Positions 8,458 to 17,121 of a stretch of DNA of 64,000 nucleotides are shown piece by piece. The position numbers and the translations under genes were made by a program. Positions within the stretch are counted from its first letter, which is position 1; each line of letters begins with the position of its first letter. The notes under the pieces are model-generated. The model made no database searches and was not told where the DNA came from. It saw only the letters and a list, made by a program, of their open reading frames with translations. Source of the stretch: Paenibacillus phyllosphaerae (lineage in GTDB: Bacteria; Bacillota; Bacilli; Paenibacillales; Paenibacillaceae); contig NZ_JACHXK010000001.1 in assembly GCF_014192105.1 (NCBI RefSeq), forward strand, positions 124,001 through 188,000, given 5' to 3'.

Positions 8458-10203
8458 TTGCTCAACTTTCGATTCCACCATTTGAAGCTCCGAAACAAGT
8501 TAATCGTCATCTATGTGATCTGCGTATTCCTGCCGATCGTGCTGACCAACGTGACGTTCTATCACGTGACCACCCTCAATGTCAAAAAACAGAAGACGGC
8601 CGACGCGGAGCAAGCGATGACCTTGTTGCAGTCCGAACTAGGAGCCCTGATTGACGATGCTGCGGGGATCTCCTACTTGTATTCGATCGACAATCAGCTG
8701 GGCGAACATCTGAATACCGAGCATGCTTCATCCGATCGCTATGTCGAGTCGCTCAGCGGCATATCGAATCTGTTTAACCGCGCGGACAAGGAGTACAAAA
8801 CGATTAGCTCGGTGACGATCATGAGCGACAATCCGACGATTCTGACATCGAGCCATATTATTAAGCTCGAGGATGAAACGCGGGACACGGATTGGTATCG
8901 CCAAATCGTCAATTACAATAACACGTTTCCCCATCTGTATGTGACGCACGACAGCATCAGCGTCATACAGAAGCTGCCGAACCGCCGGTACGGGACATAT
9001 GAGAATGTGGTCAAAATCGACTTGAATAAAAACTACGTTCAGCAAATTTTCGATCTATCCGGTTTTGAAGGCGATATTTATTTGCTGGATCCGTCCAATG
9101 AGGCGCGTTACGGCCGACTGGCAAGCGGTCAGCCTAGCGGGCTGATCACCGAAGACCGGTCGCCCCGTCTCGATGAGATCCCGAAGCCGAACAAAGCCAT
9201 CGTGATTGCCAAACAGTATCAGTCTAGCCGTTACTTAAACGACTGGAAGGTATACGGCGTCCTTGACGAAGCGAACATCCTGTACGAAGTCAGGCAATCC
9301 GGCCGGTTTATCCTGTGGTTCGCAGCGATTAATTTCTTCGTGCCTACGATCGTCATCCTCATTTTCTCCCGCTCGATCCATACGCGAATCCAGGAGCTTC
9401 TGAAACACATGAAGTCTGTGCGCGGCAATAACTTCGAACGAGTCCCCTATCATCAAGAACGGGATGAAGTAGGCCAATTAGCGGTGGAATTCAATCGGAT
9501 GAGCGCTCGGATCGAGAACTTGATCAACGATTTCTATGTTTCCGAGCTCCAGAAGAAAGAACTGGAACTGCGGCAACGGCAAGCCCAGCTACACGCGCTC
9601 CATAGTCAGATCAACCCTCATTTTTTATTTAACGCGCTTGAAACCGTCCGCATGCGAAGTCTGATGAACGGCGAATCGCAGACGGCCAAGACGATCCAGA
9701 ACATGGCGACCATCTTCCGCAAATCGATTATCTGGAAGCGAAGCTTCGTTACGATTCGGGAGGAATTGGAATTGATCGAGTGCTTTCTGGAAATTCAAAA
9801 ATATCGTTTCGACAGCAAGCTGGAGTATCATATCGAGGTCGATCAATCCGTTATGGCTATTGAGATTCCGAAGATGGCTTTTTTGCCGTTCGTGGAAAAC
9901 GCGAGTATTCACGGGATCGAGAATATTCCCGGCATCGGCTATATTACGATTCAGATCGCGCAGGAACAGGAACAGATTATCTTCCTCATATCGGACAACG
10001 GGAGCGGCATCGCGCAAGAGAAGATCGACGAGCTTCACCGTTACATTCACGAGGATGATGCGATGGGCGATTCCATCGGCATGAAGAACGTCATGACGCG
10101 CCTCAAAATCTATTACGGCGAATCGTTCAACTTCGCCATCGCCAGTGCGCCGAACAAAGGAACGCGAATCACGCTGCGTCTGCCCATTACGCGAAGCGAA
10201 TAA
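8458..10203 (+). CDS. YesM-type sensor histidine kinase (second pair)
   Basis: A 581-residue membrane kinase. Transmembrane segment at about 15-37, extracellular sensing region to about 275, second transmembrane segment at about 278-300, HAMP (RIQELLKHMKSVRGNNFERV), His_kinase (SQINPHFLFNALE, His near 390) and HATPase_c (SDNGSGIAQEK). The start is TTG at 8458, supported by AAGGAGGT at 8444-8451 overlapping the stop codon of the regulator; no ATG is better placed. Together with the regulator it forms the switch for the downstream transport and GH43 operon. Confidence 0.92.
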   Translation: MLNFRFHHLKLRNKLIVIYVICVFLPIVLTNVTFYHVTTLNVKKQKTADAEQAMTLLQSELGALIDDAAGISYLYSIDNQLGEHLNTEHASSDRYVESLSGISNLFNRADKEYKTISSVTIMSDNPTILTSSHIIKLEDETRDTDWYRQIVNYNNTFPHLYVTHDSISVIQKLPNRRYGTYENVVKIDLNKNYVQQIFDLSGFEGDIYLLDPSNEARYGRLASGQPSGLITEDRSPRLDEIPKPNKAIVIAKQYQSSRYLNDWKVYGVLDEANILYEVRQSGRFILWFAAINFFVPTIVILIFSRSIHTRIQELLKHMKSVRGNNFERVPYHQERDEVGQLAVEFNRMSARIENLINDFYVSELQKKELELRQRQAQLHALHSQINPHFLFNALETVRMRSLMNGESQTAKTIQNMATIFRKSIIWKRSFVTIREELELIECFLEIQKYRFDSKLEYHIEVDQSVMAIEIPKMAFLPFVENASIHGIENIPGIGYITIQIAQEQEQIIFLISDNGSGIAQEKIDELHRYIHEDDAMGDSIGMKNVMTRLKIYYGESFNFAIASAPNKGTRITLRLPITRSE

Positions 10204-10326
10204 GATCTATCCGACAAATCTTAACTATTCAAAGACCGACCTAAGGTTTGCTATATAACAATTCATTTCTTTTTCTTCTACAATGAAAGTGCTTACACAA
10301 CTTGATTAAGAGAAAGGGGATTTCAA

Positions 10327-12030
10327 GTGCGTAGAAAAAAGTGGCTTCCTACCAGCCTGGCCGTGCTAACGGCCGTATCGCTCCTCCTTGCCGGTTGCTC
10401 GTCGAATAATGGCGAGGGAGGAAAGACGAACAACACGAACAACAGCTCCGCGGCCAACGAGACGACCGGAGAGGTCAGCACAGACCCGGTTACCTTCACT
10501 TATTTCGGATTCGGAACGAATAAAGACGTGCTGGCAAGCGAAACGACGATCGGCAAGATCCTCCAGGAACAAACGGGCGTCGATTGGAAAATGGAGTTCG
10601 TTACCGGAGACCCGAGCACGAAGGCGGGCGTCATGATTGCCGGCGGCGCCTATCCGGATGTCATCTCGCCGGTAGGCGAACTGTCGAAGCTTTTGGATGC
10701 GGAAGCATTGATTCCGCTCAATGATCTGATCGAGAAGCATGGTCCTAATATCAAGCGCGTATATGGCCCTTACATGGACAAAATCACGAATGAAGACGGC
10801 AACATCTACATCCTGCCTTTCACGGCCAACATCGGCGGCTACCTGACGGATCCGGATGCGGGCAGCAACATCTGGATTCAACGCAGAGTGCTGAAGGAAT
10901 TCGGCTACCCGAAGGTTAAGACGCTTGATCAGTATTTTGAACTGATCGAGAAATATCAAGCCAAATATCCTTCCGTAGACGGAAAAAATACGATCGGCTA
11001 CGCTACATTCGCCGGCGAACCGGGTCAGTTCTATACGATAACCAATGCCCCGATGCATTTGGCCGGTTATCCGAACGACGGCAATGTGTTGGTTGATATG
11101 CAGACGCATGAAGCCAAGCTGTACCAGGGAACCGATTACGAGAAGCAATGGCTGCAGTCGTTGAACGAGTTGAACCTCAAGGGCTTGTTCGATCCGGAGA
11201 GCTTCACCGCGAACGGGGACCAATTCAAGGCCAAGCTGACCTCGGGCCGCGTGCTCGGATTCAGCGGTTACACCTGGCAGATCGGCGATGCCATCAACAA
11301 CCTCAAGACAGCCGGTAATGACGATCTGCGCTATGTGCAGCTCCCGATCGTATTTGACGAGAGCATCACGGATGCCTACATGGACCCTCCTTCCTTTGTC
11401 AACAACCGCGGTCTCGGCATTAGCGTAAGCGCCAAGGATCCGGTTCGCATCATCCAATATTGGGATAACCTGCTGACCGACGAGAACCAGAAGCTGGTCC
11501 AATGGGGCGAAGAAGGCGTCACCTACTCCGTGAACGAAAAGGGACGTTACGTCATGAATGACGAGCAATTGGCCAATCGCAACGATAACGAGTTCAAACG
11601 CAAATACGGCTGGGCTTACTTCGATTATGAATGGCCGCGTTACGGCGATAACTCCGTGTATGAGGACGGCAATGCGCATCGCCCCTTCTCCCAGCCTGAA
11701 GTCGCGAACATCAATTATACGGATGGCGACCGAGCGCTGCTTGAAGCTTACGGTATCCAAACCTTCTCCGGTTTCTACGCGAAACCTGTGGAGAGACCTT
11801 GGTACCCGGCTTGGAGTATCGAGAAGCAGCAAGGTTCTCCTGAAGATATCTTCAATCAGAAAGCCGGAGATCTTCAGCAGAAGTATTATCCGAAGCTGGT
11901 TCTTGCCTCCGAAGGGCAGTTCGAATCCGTCTGGAACGACTATCTCAAAGAGTTCGGCAAACTGGATGCGGCCGGCTTCGAGGCCTTCATGACCGCCAAG
12001 GTGAAGGATCGCGTCGCAGGAAAGTGGTAA
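10327..12030 (+). CDS. Extracellular sugar-binding lipoprotein (LplA-like)
   Basis: A 567-residue family 1 solute-binding lipoprotein. GTG start at 10327 with AAAGGGGA eight bases upstream; signal peptide with lipobox LLAGC (Cys about 23) followed by an Asn/Gly/Ser-rich linker. The body has features of the large LplA/YtcQ-type binding proteins, such as AGGAYPDVISP, IPLNDLIEKHGPNI and an Asp/Gly-rich loop near 280. It delivers oligosaccharides to the two permeases that follow. A candidate -10 (TACAAT near 10282) lies upstream. It is separated from the permeases by a hairpin without a T run, which may allow more binding protein than permease to be made. Confidence 0.9.
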   Translation: MRRKKWLPTSLAVLTAVSLLLAGCSSNNGEGGKTNNTNNSSAANETTGEVSTDPVTFTYFGFGTNKDVLASETTIGKILQEQTGVDWKMEFVTGDPSTKAGVMIAGGAYPDVISPVGELSKLLDAEALIPLNDLIEKHGPNIKRVYGPYMDKITNEDGNIYILPFTANIGGYLTDPDAGSNIWIQRRVLKEFGYPKVKTLDQYFELIEKYQAKYPSVDGKNTIGYATFAGEPGQFYTITNAPMHLAGYPNDGNVLVDMQTHEAKLYQGTDYEKQWLQSLNELNLKGLFDPESFTANGDQFKAKLTSGRVLGFSGYTWQIGDAINNLKTAGNDDLRYVQLPIVFDESITDAYMDPPSFVNNRGLGISVSAKDPVRIIQYWDNLLTDENQKLVQWGEEGVTYSVNEKGRYVMNDEQLANRNDNEFKRKYGWAYFDYEWPRYGDNSVYEDGNAHRPFSQPEVANINYTDGDRALLEAYGIQTFSGFYAKPVERPWYPAWSIEKQQGSPEDIFNQKAGDLQQKYYPKLVLASEGQFESVWNDYLKEFGKLDAAGFEAFMTAKVKDRVAGKW

Positions 12031-12059
12031 ACGCCCGCTTCTAACGATTGTCGTGTACC

Positions 12060-12087
12060 GGGAAAAGCGATGCCATTCGCTTTTCCC
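12060..12087 (+). other. Hairpin between binding-protein and permease genes
   Basis: Perfect inverted repeat GGGAAAAGCGA / TCGCTTTTCCC with a 6-base loop, without a following T run. Such hairpins in sugar ABC operons stabilise or partly terminate the binding-protein message; that role is inferred. Confidence 0.6.
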
Positions 12088-12138
12088 TCTAACTATGCTA
12101 GGGACAGATAAGAGTATGCCGGAAGGGAGACGGATCGA

Positions 12139-13098
12139 GTGGGGAAACATACCGTGCAGCTGAAAGGTTCGGCTTCTGAAGATTCGCGCCTAAGCGCCTA
12201 TTTCAAAGCATTGGGGAAGCAAAAAATGCTGATGCTCATGTCGCTGCCTTTTCTCGCGTGGGTCATCGTATTCAAATATATTCCCCTCTGGGGCTGGACG
12301 ATCGCCTTTCAAAAATACAGGCTGGGCAGGGATATTTTCGACCAGGCTTGGGTTGGATGGGATAACTTCAAGTATTTGTTTAAGGAACAACAGTTTTACC
12401 TCGTGTTGCGCAATACGCTTGTGATGAGCTCGATTAATCTTGTCATGGGATTCGTAACCGCTATCGTATTAGCGCTTCTCCTGAATGAACTCCGCAGAAT
12501 CGCCTTCAAGCGGACGGTGCAGACGATCAGTTATTTGCCGCATTTCATCTCGTGGGTCGTCGCCGCCAATATCGTCCAGACGGCGCTTGCGCCGGAGGGA
12601 ATTATCAACGTGTTGCTCCTTCAGCTCAATCTGATCGATAAGCCCGTCTTGTGGCTCGGCGTCGGCGAATATTTTTGGGGCATTCTCGGCGTGACGGAAA
12701 TATGGAAGAACGTCGGTTTTAATACGATTATTTATTTGGCAGCCATCACGACCATTGACCCTACCCAGTACGAAGCGGCCCGGATCGACGGCGCGTCGCG
12801 CTTGCAACAAATGTGGCATATTACGCTCCCGGGCATAAAGCCCGTCATTGTCATCTTGCTCATCATGAACCTGGGCCATATCCTCGAGTCCGGCTTCGAG
12901 CCGCAATACCTGCTTGGCAATGGCATGAACGTTGAATATTCGGAAAATCTTGATATATTCGTTCTGAAGTATGGGATACAGATGAATAACTATGGATTGG
13001 CGACGGCAGCCGGCATGTTCAAAACCGTGGTCAGCTTCATCTTCCTTATCGTTGCCAACAACCTCGCCAAACGGCTTGGCGAAAGCAGACTGTACTGA
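12139..13098 (+). CDS. Sugar ABC transporter permease (LplB-like)
   Basis: A 319-residue inner-membrane permease of the CUT1 family with about six transmembrane helices (first at about 32-52: MLMLMSLPFLAWVIVFKYI). The cytoplasmic EAA loop that contacts the ATPase is clear: EAARIDGASRLQQMWHITLP. GTG start at 12139 with GGAAGGGAGA upstream. The stop codon overlaps the next permease start by one base. No ATPase gene is in the locus, as is usual for this subfamily, which shares an MsmX-type ATPase encoded elsewhere. Confidence 0.93.
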   Translation: MGKHTVQLKGSASEDSRLSAYFKALGKQKMLMLMSLPFLAWVIVFKYIPLWGWTIAFQKYRLGRDIFDQAWVGWDNFKYLFKEQQFYLVLRNTLVMSSINLVMGFVTAIVLALLLNELRRIAFKRTVQTISYLPHFISWVVAANIVQTALAPEGIINVLLLQLNLIDKPVLWLGVGEYFWGILGVTEIWKNVGFNTIIYLAAITTIDPTQYEAARIDGASRLQQMWHITLPGIKPVIVILLIMNLGHILESGFEPQYLLGNGMNVEYSENLDIFVLKYGIQMNNYGLATAAGMFKTVVSFIFLIVANNLAKRLGESRLY

Positions 13099-14024
13099 TG
13101 AAAGGCGATGATACGATGTTAAAAACAAAATCGACTGGATTCTCTTCCGTTGGCGATCGAATATTCGACGCGTGCAATTACGTCTTCATGATTTTTTTAA
13201 TCTTCGTCACCTTGTATCCTTTCATTAATATGTTCGCCTTGTCGTTCAACGACGCCAACGACTCCATCCGCGGCGACATCTATTTTTGGCCGCGCGAATG
13301 GACGCTCCGAAACTATGCGTATGTGTTTAACGAATCGAACGTGTTCTACGCGACCTTCATTTCCGCGGCACGGACGATCGTCGGGACGATCGTTTCCGTA
13401 TTTTGCACGGCGATGCTGGCCTATGCGATCAGCCGGCCCGAATATAAATTGAAGACATTCATTTCCATTACCTTCATCTTCACGATGTATTTCAGCGGCG
13501 GCTTGATCCCGAACTATCTGCTTATTAAAGAACTCAGCATGCTGAACAGCTTCTGGGTCTACATCATTCCGGGCATCATCGGCGTGTTCAATATGATCGT
13601 CGTTCGGTCCTTCATCGAAGGGTTGCCGGAAGGCATCATGGAATCGGCCAAAATGGACGGCGCGGGCGACCTCACCACCTTTATTCGCATCGTGCTTCCG
13701 CTGACCATGCCCGCTCTGGCGACCGTAGCTCTGTTCGTGGCCGTCTATCAGTGGAACTCCTGGTTTGACGTATTCCTGTACAATTCTTCACGGCACGACC
13801 TGAGTACGCTGCAATACGAGTTGGTGAAGATCTTGTCCACGTCGGACACGGGCTCTTCAGCCGCTGACCAATATGCCGATGCTCAGGGAGGCGCCGATAT
13901 CGTAACGCCGACATCGGTTCGCGCTACGATGACGATCGTTGCCAGCGTGCCGATCATTATGGTCTATCCGTTCCTCCAGAAGTATTTTGTCAAAGGCATG
14001 ATCGTCGGCGGAGTAAAGGGATAA
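13098..14024 (+). CDS. Sugar ABC transporter permease (LplC-like)
   Basis: A 308-residue partner permease, MalG/LplC type, with about six transmembrane helices and the EAA-type loop ESAKMDGAGDLTTFIRIVLPLTMP. The ATG at 13098 overlaps the previous stop. A second in-frame ATG at 13116 (MLKTKSTGFSS) has AAAGG upstream and could be the true start. It completes the importer together with the preceding permease and binding protein. The substrate is probably an arabino- or xylo-oligosaccharide, judging from the GH43 gene that follows. Confidence 0.92.
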   Translation: MKGDDTMLKTKSTGFSSVGDRIFDACNYVFMIFLIFVTLYPFINMFALSFNDANDSIRGDIYFWPREWTLRNYAYVFNESNVFYATFISAARTIVGTIVSVFCTAMLAYAISRPEYKLKTFISITFIFTMYFSGGLIPNYLLIKELSMLNSFWVYIIPGIIGVFNMIVVRSFIEGLPEGIMESAKMDGAGDLTTFIRIVLPLTMPALATVALFVAVYQWNSWFDVFLYNSSRHDLSTLQYELVKILSTSDTGSSAADQYADAQGGADIVTPTSVRATMTIVASVPIIMVYPFLQKYFVKGMIVGGVKG

Positions 14025-14066
14025 CCGAACAAGCAGATAAGTACCGGAGGAGTGGAAATCAATCTG

Positions 14067-15482
14067 ATGAAGAAACAAGGCGTAAATCCTTACTTGCCGT
14101 CCTGGGAGTATATCCCCGACGGCGAGCCCCATGTGTTCGAGGACAGAGTCTACGTATACGGCTCGCATGACCGTTATAACGGGCATGTCTTCTGTCTGAA
14201 CGATTACGTCTGCTGGTCGGCGCCCGCGAACGATCTGGCGGACTGGCGATATGAAGGCGTAATCTTCGAGAAGGCGGACGATCCGCTGAATCCGGACGGA
14301 CGCATGTGCCTCTATGCCCCTGATGTCACCCAAGGTCCGGACGGACGTTATTATCTGTTCTATGTGCTGGATAAGGTATCCGTCGTGTCGGTCGCCGTCT
14401 GCGATACGCCTGCCGGCAAGTATCAATTTCACGGCTACGTGCAGTATGCCGACGGGACGCGCCTGGGCGAACGGGCGGGCGATCAGCCGCAATTCGATCC
14501 GGGCGTCTTGACGGAGGGCGACCTCACTTACCTGTATACCGGGTTCTGCGCGATCGGAGACAAGTCGCGCAAGGGCGCGATGGCCACCGTCATCGGGCCG
14601 GATATGCTGACGATCCTCGAAGAACCGGTGTTCATCGCGCCCAGCGAGCCGTACAGCCAAGGATCCGGCTACGAAGGACACGCGTTCTTCGAAGCGCCAT
14701 CCATCCGCAAGCTTGGCGATACGTACTATTTCGTCTATTCCTCCGTCGTCATGCACGAGCTGTGTTACGCGACCAGCAAGCATCCGACGAAAGGCTTCGA
14801 ATACCGCGGCGTCATCGTAAGCAATAACGACATGCATATCGATTCGTATAAGCCGGCGGGCAAGCCCATGTACTATGGCGGCAACAATCACGGCGGCTTG
14901 GTAAAAGCAAGCGGTCAATGGTACATCTTCTATCACCGCCATACGAACGGTACGAGCTTCAGCCGCCAAGGCTGCATCGAACCGATCGAGATCCTCGAAG
15001 ACGGTACCATACCGCAGGTGGAGATCACGACGAGCGGTCCGAACGGCGGCCCGCTCGTCGGGCGTGGCCAGTTCCCGGCCTATTTAGCCTGCCACCTATT
15101 CACGGAGACGGATGAGAGCTACACGGGCACGCACGGCGCATGGATGGACGGCCGATTCCCGAAGATCACCCAAGACGGCAAAGACGGAGACGAAGAGATC
15201 GGTTATATCGCGAATATGCGGGATTCCGCAACGGCGGGATTCAAGTATTTCCAATGCGAGGGCGTGAATCGCGTGATGATTCAGGTTCGCGGATACGCCC
15301 AAGGCAGCTTCGAGGTCAAAACGGCATGGGATGGTCCAACGCTTGGATCGATCCCGGTCGATTTCACGAACGTATGGACGACGTATGCGGCCGACATCGC
15401 GGTTCCGAACGGCGTTCAAGCTTTATACTTCACGTACAGGGGCATCGGCAACGCAAGTCTGGCGTCGTTCACGTTGGAATAA
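14067..15482 (+). CDS. Glycoside hydrolase family 43 (arabinofuranosidase/xylosidase type)
   Basis: A five-bladed GH43 enzyme of about 471 residues with no signal peptide, so it acts inside the cell on imported oligosaccharides. The three catalytic acids are recognisable: the Asp in the first blade (GEPHVFEDRVYVYGSHD), the Asp of LYAPDVTQGPDG and the general-acid Glu of HAFFEAPSIRK. The last 130 residues form a beta-sandwich-like tail (VMIQVRGYAQGSFEVKTAWDG). ATG at 14067 is preferred: the GTG at 14052 sits on the GGAGGAG ribosome site itself, although the spacing to the ATG (about 14) is long. It is the last gene of the rightward operon, closed by a strong terminator. Confidence 0.9.
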   Translation: MKKQGVNPYLPSWEYIPDGEPHVFEDRVYVYGSHDRYNGHVFCLNDYVCWSAPANDLADWRYEGVIFEKADDPLNPDGRMCLYAPDVTQGPDGRYYLFYVLDKVSVVSVAVCDTPAGKYQFHGYVQYADGTRLGERAGDQPQFDPGVLTEGDLTYLYTGFCAIGDKSRKGAMATVIGPDMLTILEEPVFIAPSEPYSQGSGYEGHAFFEAPSIRKLGDTYYFVYSSVVMHELCYATSKHPTKGFEYRGVIVSNNDMHIDSYKPAGKPMYYGGNNHGGLVKASGQWYIFYHRHTNGTSFSRQGCIEPIEILEDGTIPQVEITTSGPNGGPLVGRGQFPAYLACHLFTETDESYTGTHGAWMDGRFPKITQDGKDGDEEIGYIANMRDSATAGFKYFQCEGVNRVMIQVRGYAQGSFEVKTAWDGPTLGSIPVDFTNVWTTYAADIAVPNGVQALYFTYRGIGNASLASFTLE

Positions 15483-15523
15483 TTGAGAGACCGATTGAGA
15501 TAGGCGATGTATCCAAAGTAACG

Positions 15524-15556
15524 AATGGCAGCCTGACTTCACGTCAGGCTGCCATT
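15524..15556. terminator. Bidirectional intrinsic terminator
   Basis: Perfect 13-bp stem AATGGCAGCCTGA / TCAGGCTGCCATT with a 7-base loop, T-rich on the plus side (ATTTTC). It sits between the convergent GH43 and anti-sigma genes and can stop both. Confidence 0.85.
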
Positions 15557-15605
15557 TTCACACTGTATAGCGTCGGTCGCAGTCGACAGATAGGTAACGA
15601 ACGAA

Positions 15606-16388
15606 TTATCCGATATCCCCGGTCCGAATGGGAGCGGCTAGAACCATTTTGCCCCGCGGTTGATCACCTAACGCATCGGGCTCTAACGTGATGGCAATGG
15701 TATCGTAGTCGTTGGGCTCGAACGAATAGTAGAGCGCACCGTTTCCTTGTTCGGCTAGAAAAGTCCCGGCGCTAACTTTGGTCTCCCCTTTAATCAGCCA
15801 CACTTGAAAGGCTTCCGTTCCCTTCAACTGGGGGAGTTGTTCCGCTTGAACGAGCAAATGAGTTCCCTTCTGGTCAATAACGATCGTCGCTAATCCCTCG
15901 GAAACGAAATCCTCGGCAGCAGGAGACAATTTAACGGCTTGCTCCACTTTCACGGGCTCACCTGGCTTTATGTCAGATCCAGCAAGCTGTTGATTCAAAT
16001 CATGAATCGTTACTTGTTGATAACCCGCAAAGAAAACGAGTAGCGCCACAGCGGCTGATAACCCAGGAATAAGCCAACGGCTTTGCCCATTCTTGCGATT
16101 CAACCGACGTTCCGTCGCAAGTGAGGTCGATTGTTTTGCTCCTGTCGTGTCCGCATTCGCCTCTTGTCCAAGAACATTGGAAAGGACCCTCTTCTTCATG
16201 CCCGCTGGCACTGGCTGTTCCTCTACGGCAAGAGGCAACAGGTCGATGACTTGCTGCAGCTCCGATTGATTGGCCTGGCATGCTTCGCAGCGTGACAAAT
16301 GAACTTCAAACTCCGCCTTATCTTTCGCATTTAGTCCGTCCAACAGGTAGATCTCCAATAGTTCGCAATCGCGATTTTGTCCGTCCAT
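15606..16388 (-). CDS. Membrane anti-sigma factor (zinc-finger ZAS plus RskA-like C-terminus)
   Basis: A 260-residue single-pass anti-sigma factor. The N-terminal anti-sigma domain has the zinc motif HxxxCxxC (EVHLSRCEACQ, about 29-39) after an early Cys (DCELLEIYLL). One transmembrane segment lies at about 104-122 (LIPGLSAAVALLVFFAGY). The extracytoplasmic part resembles the RskA C-terminal domain (VWLIKGETKVSAGTF, YDTIAITLEPDALGDQPRG). It starts 5 bp after the sigma gene with GGAGG overlapping the junction, so the pair is cotranscribed. It should hold the ECF sigma factor at the membrane until a signal triggers release. Confidence 0.9.
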   Translation of the reverse strand: MDGQNRDCELLEIYLLDGLNAKDKAEFEVHLSRCEACQANQSELQQVIDLLPLAVEEQPVPAGMKKRVLSNVLGQEANADTTGAKQSTSLATERRLNRKNGQSRWLIPGLSAAVALLVFFAGYQQVTIHDLNQQLAGSDIKPGEPVKVEQAVKLSPAAEDFVSEGLATIVIDQKGTHLLVQAEQLPQLKGTEAFQVWLIKGETKVSAGTFLAEQGNGALYYSFEPNDYDTIAITLEPDALGDQPRGKMVLAAPIRTGDIG

Positions 16389-16393
16389 TCGGG

Positions 16394-16960
16394 TTACCTC
16401 CTTTCAAATTCGACCAACCGCGTTCTGAGATGTTTTAAAGCCAATCGAATTCGGCTCTTCACCGTACCGAGCGGAATTCCCCTCTTCTCGGATATTTCTT
16501 GTTGAGTCAGCCCTTGATAGTACATCAGATCAAGCACATGTTGCTGTTCCTCATTAAGCTCCCTCACCGCATTCTTGACTTCGGCCGCCATCAAATTATT
16601 GGCTGCTTGCTCTTCCAGGTTCACCTGATCGTCAATCAACTCGGCAAAGGTCTCCGCATCTTGCGTCTGTTTAGCCGTTCGGTTTTGTTTGTTGCGAAGC
16701 TGATCAATCGCAATATTTCGAAGGATGGCGAACAGCCATGTCGACACTTTGCTTTGCGATCCGTCGAATGTATGAGCGCGATTCCAAATGCGCATGAACA
16801 ATTCCTGCACGATTTCTTCAGCTAACATCGCATCGCCGACAAAACGATAAGCGTAGGCGTATAGCGGCTTCTCATAACGATCATATAGCGCCTCAAGAGC
16901 GACGGGGTCCTGTTGGCTGATTCTCTGCATGATCAAAGCCTCGTCTATTGGTGTCTCCAC
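16394..16960 (-). CDS. ECF RNA polymerase sigma factor
   Basis: A 188-residue group IV sigma factor. Region 2 is at about 20-90 (LYDRYEKPLYAYAYRFVGD; STWLFAILRNIAIDQLRNK). Region 4 is at about 125-180 (HVLDLMYYQGLTQQEISEKRGIPLGTVKSRI), with no region 3, as expected. GTG start at 16960 behind AGGAGG. It directs transcription of an unknown regulon. Likely targets include its own operon and the divergent secreted-protein gene at 17122, since both face the same 160-bp gap, which contains TATAAT-like and CGAAT-like sequences. Confidence 0.93.
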   Translation of the reverse strand: METPIDEALIMQRISQQDPVALEALYDRYEKPLYAYAYRFVGDAMLAEEIVQELFMRIWNRAHTFDGSQSKVSTWLFAILRNIAIDQLRNKQNRTAKQTQDAETFAELIDDQVNLEEQAANNLMAAEVKNAVRELNEEQQHVLDLMYYQGLTQQEISEKRGIPLGTVKSRIRLALKHLRTRLVEFERR

Positions 16961-17121
16961 GGAAGACCTCCTCTCTTATACTCCCCCCATTATAGTTGTT
17001 CGAGAATAAACATTCGATGGATGATATGAAAAGTTTTTTTTCGAATCGGTGATCCAACCTCGCGTCTGTTTCGAATAGCTATATGAAAGACTTTAGAGCC
17101 TAAATGAGGAGGAATCTACAA

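Noticed and set aside
10366-12150. Long minus-strand open frame (594 codons) opposite the binding-protein gene
   Set aside because: It is an antisense shadow of a clear lipoprotein gene: no ribosome site, no domain, and composition typical of mirrored GC-rich coding DNA.
13857-14969. 370-codon minus-strand frame across permease and GH43 genes
   Set aside because: Spans two real genes on the other strand and has no recognisable domain.
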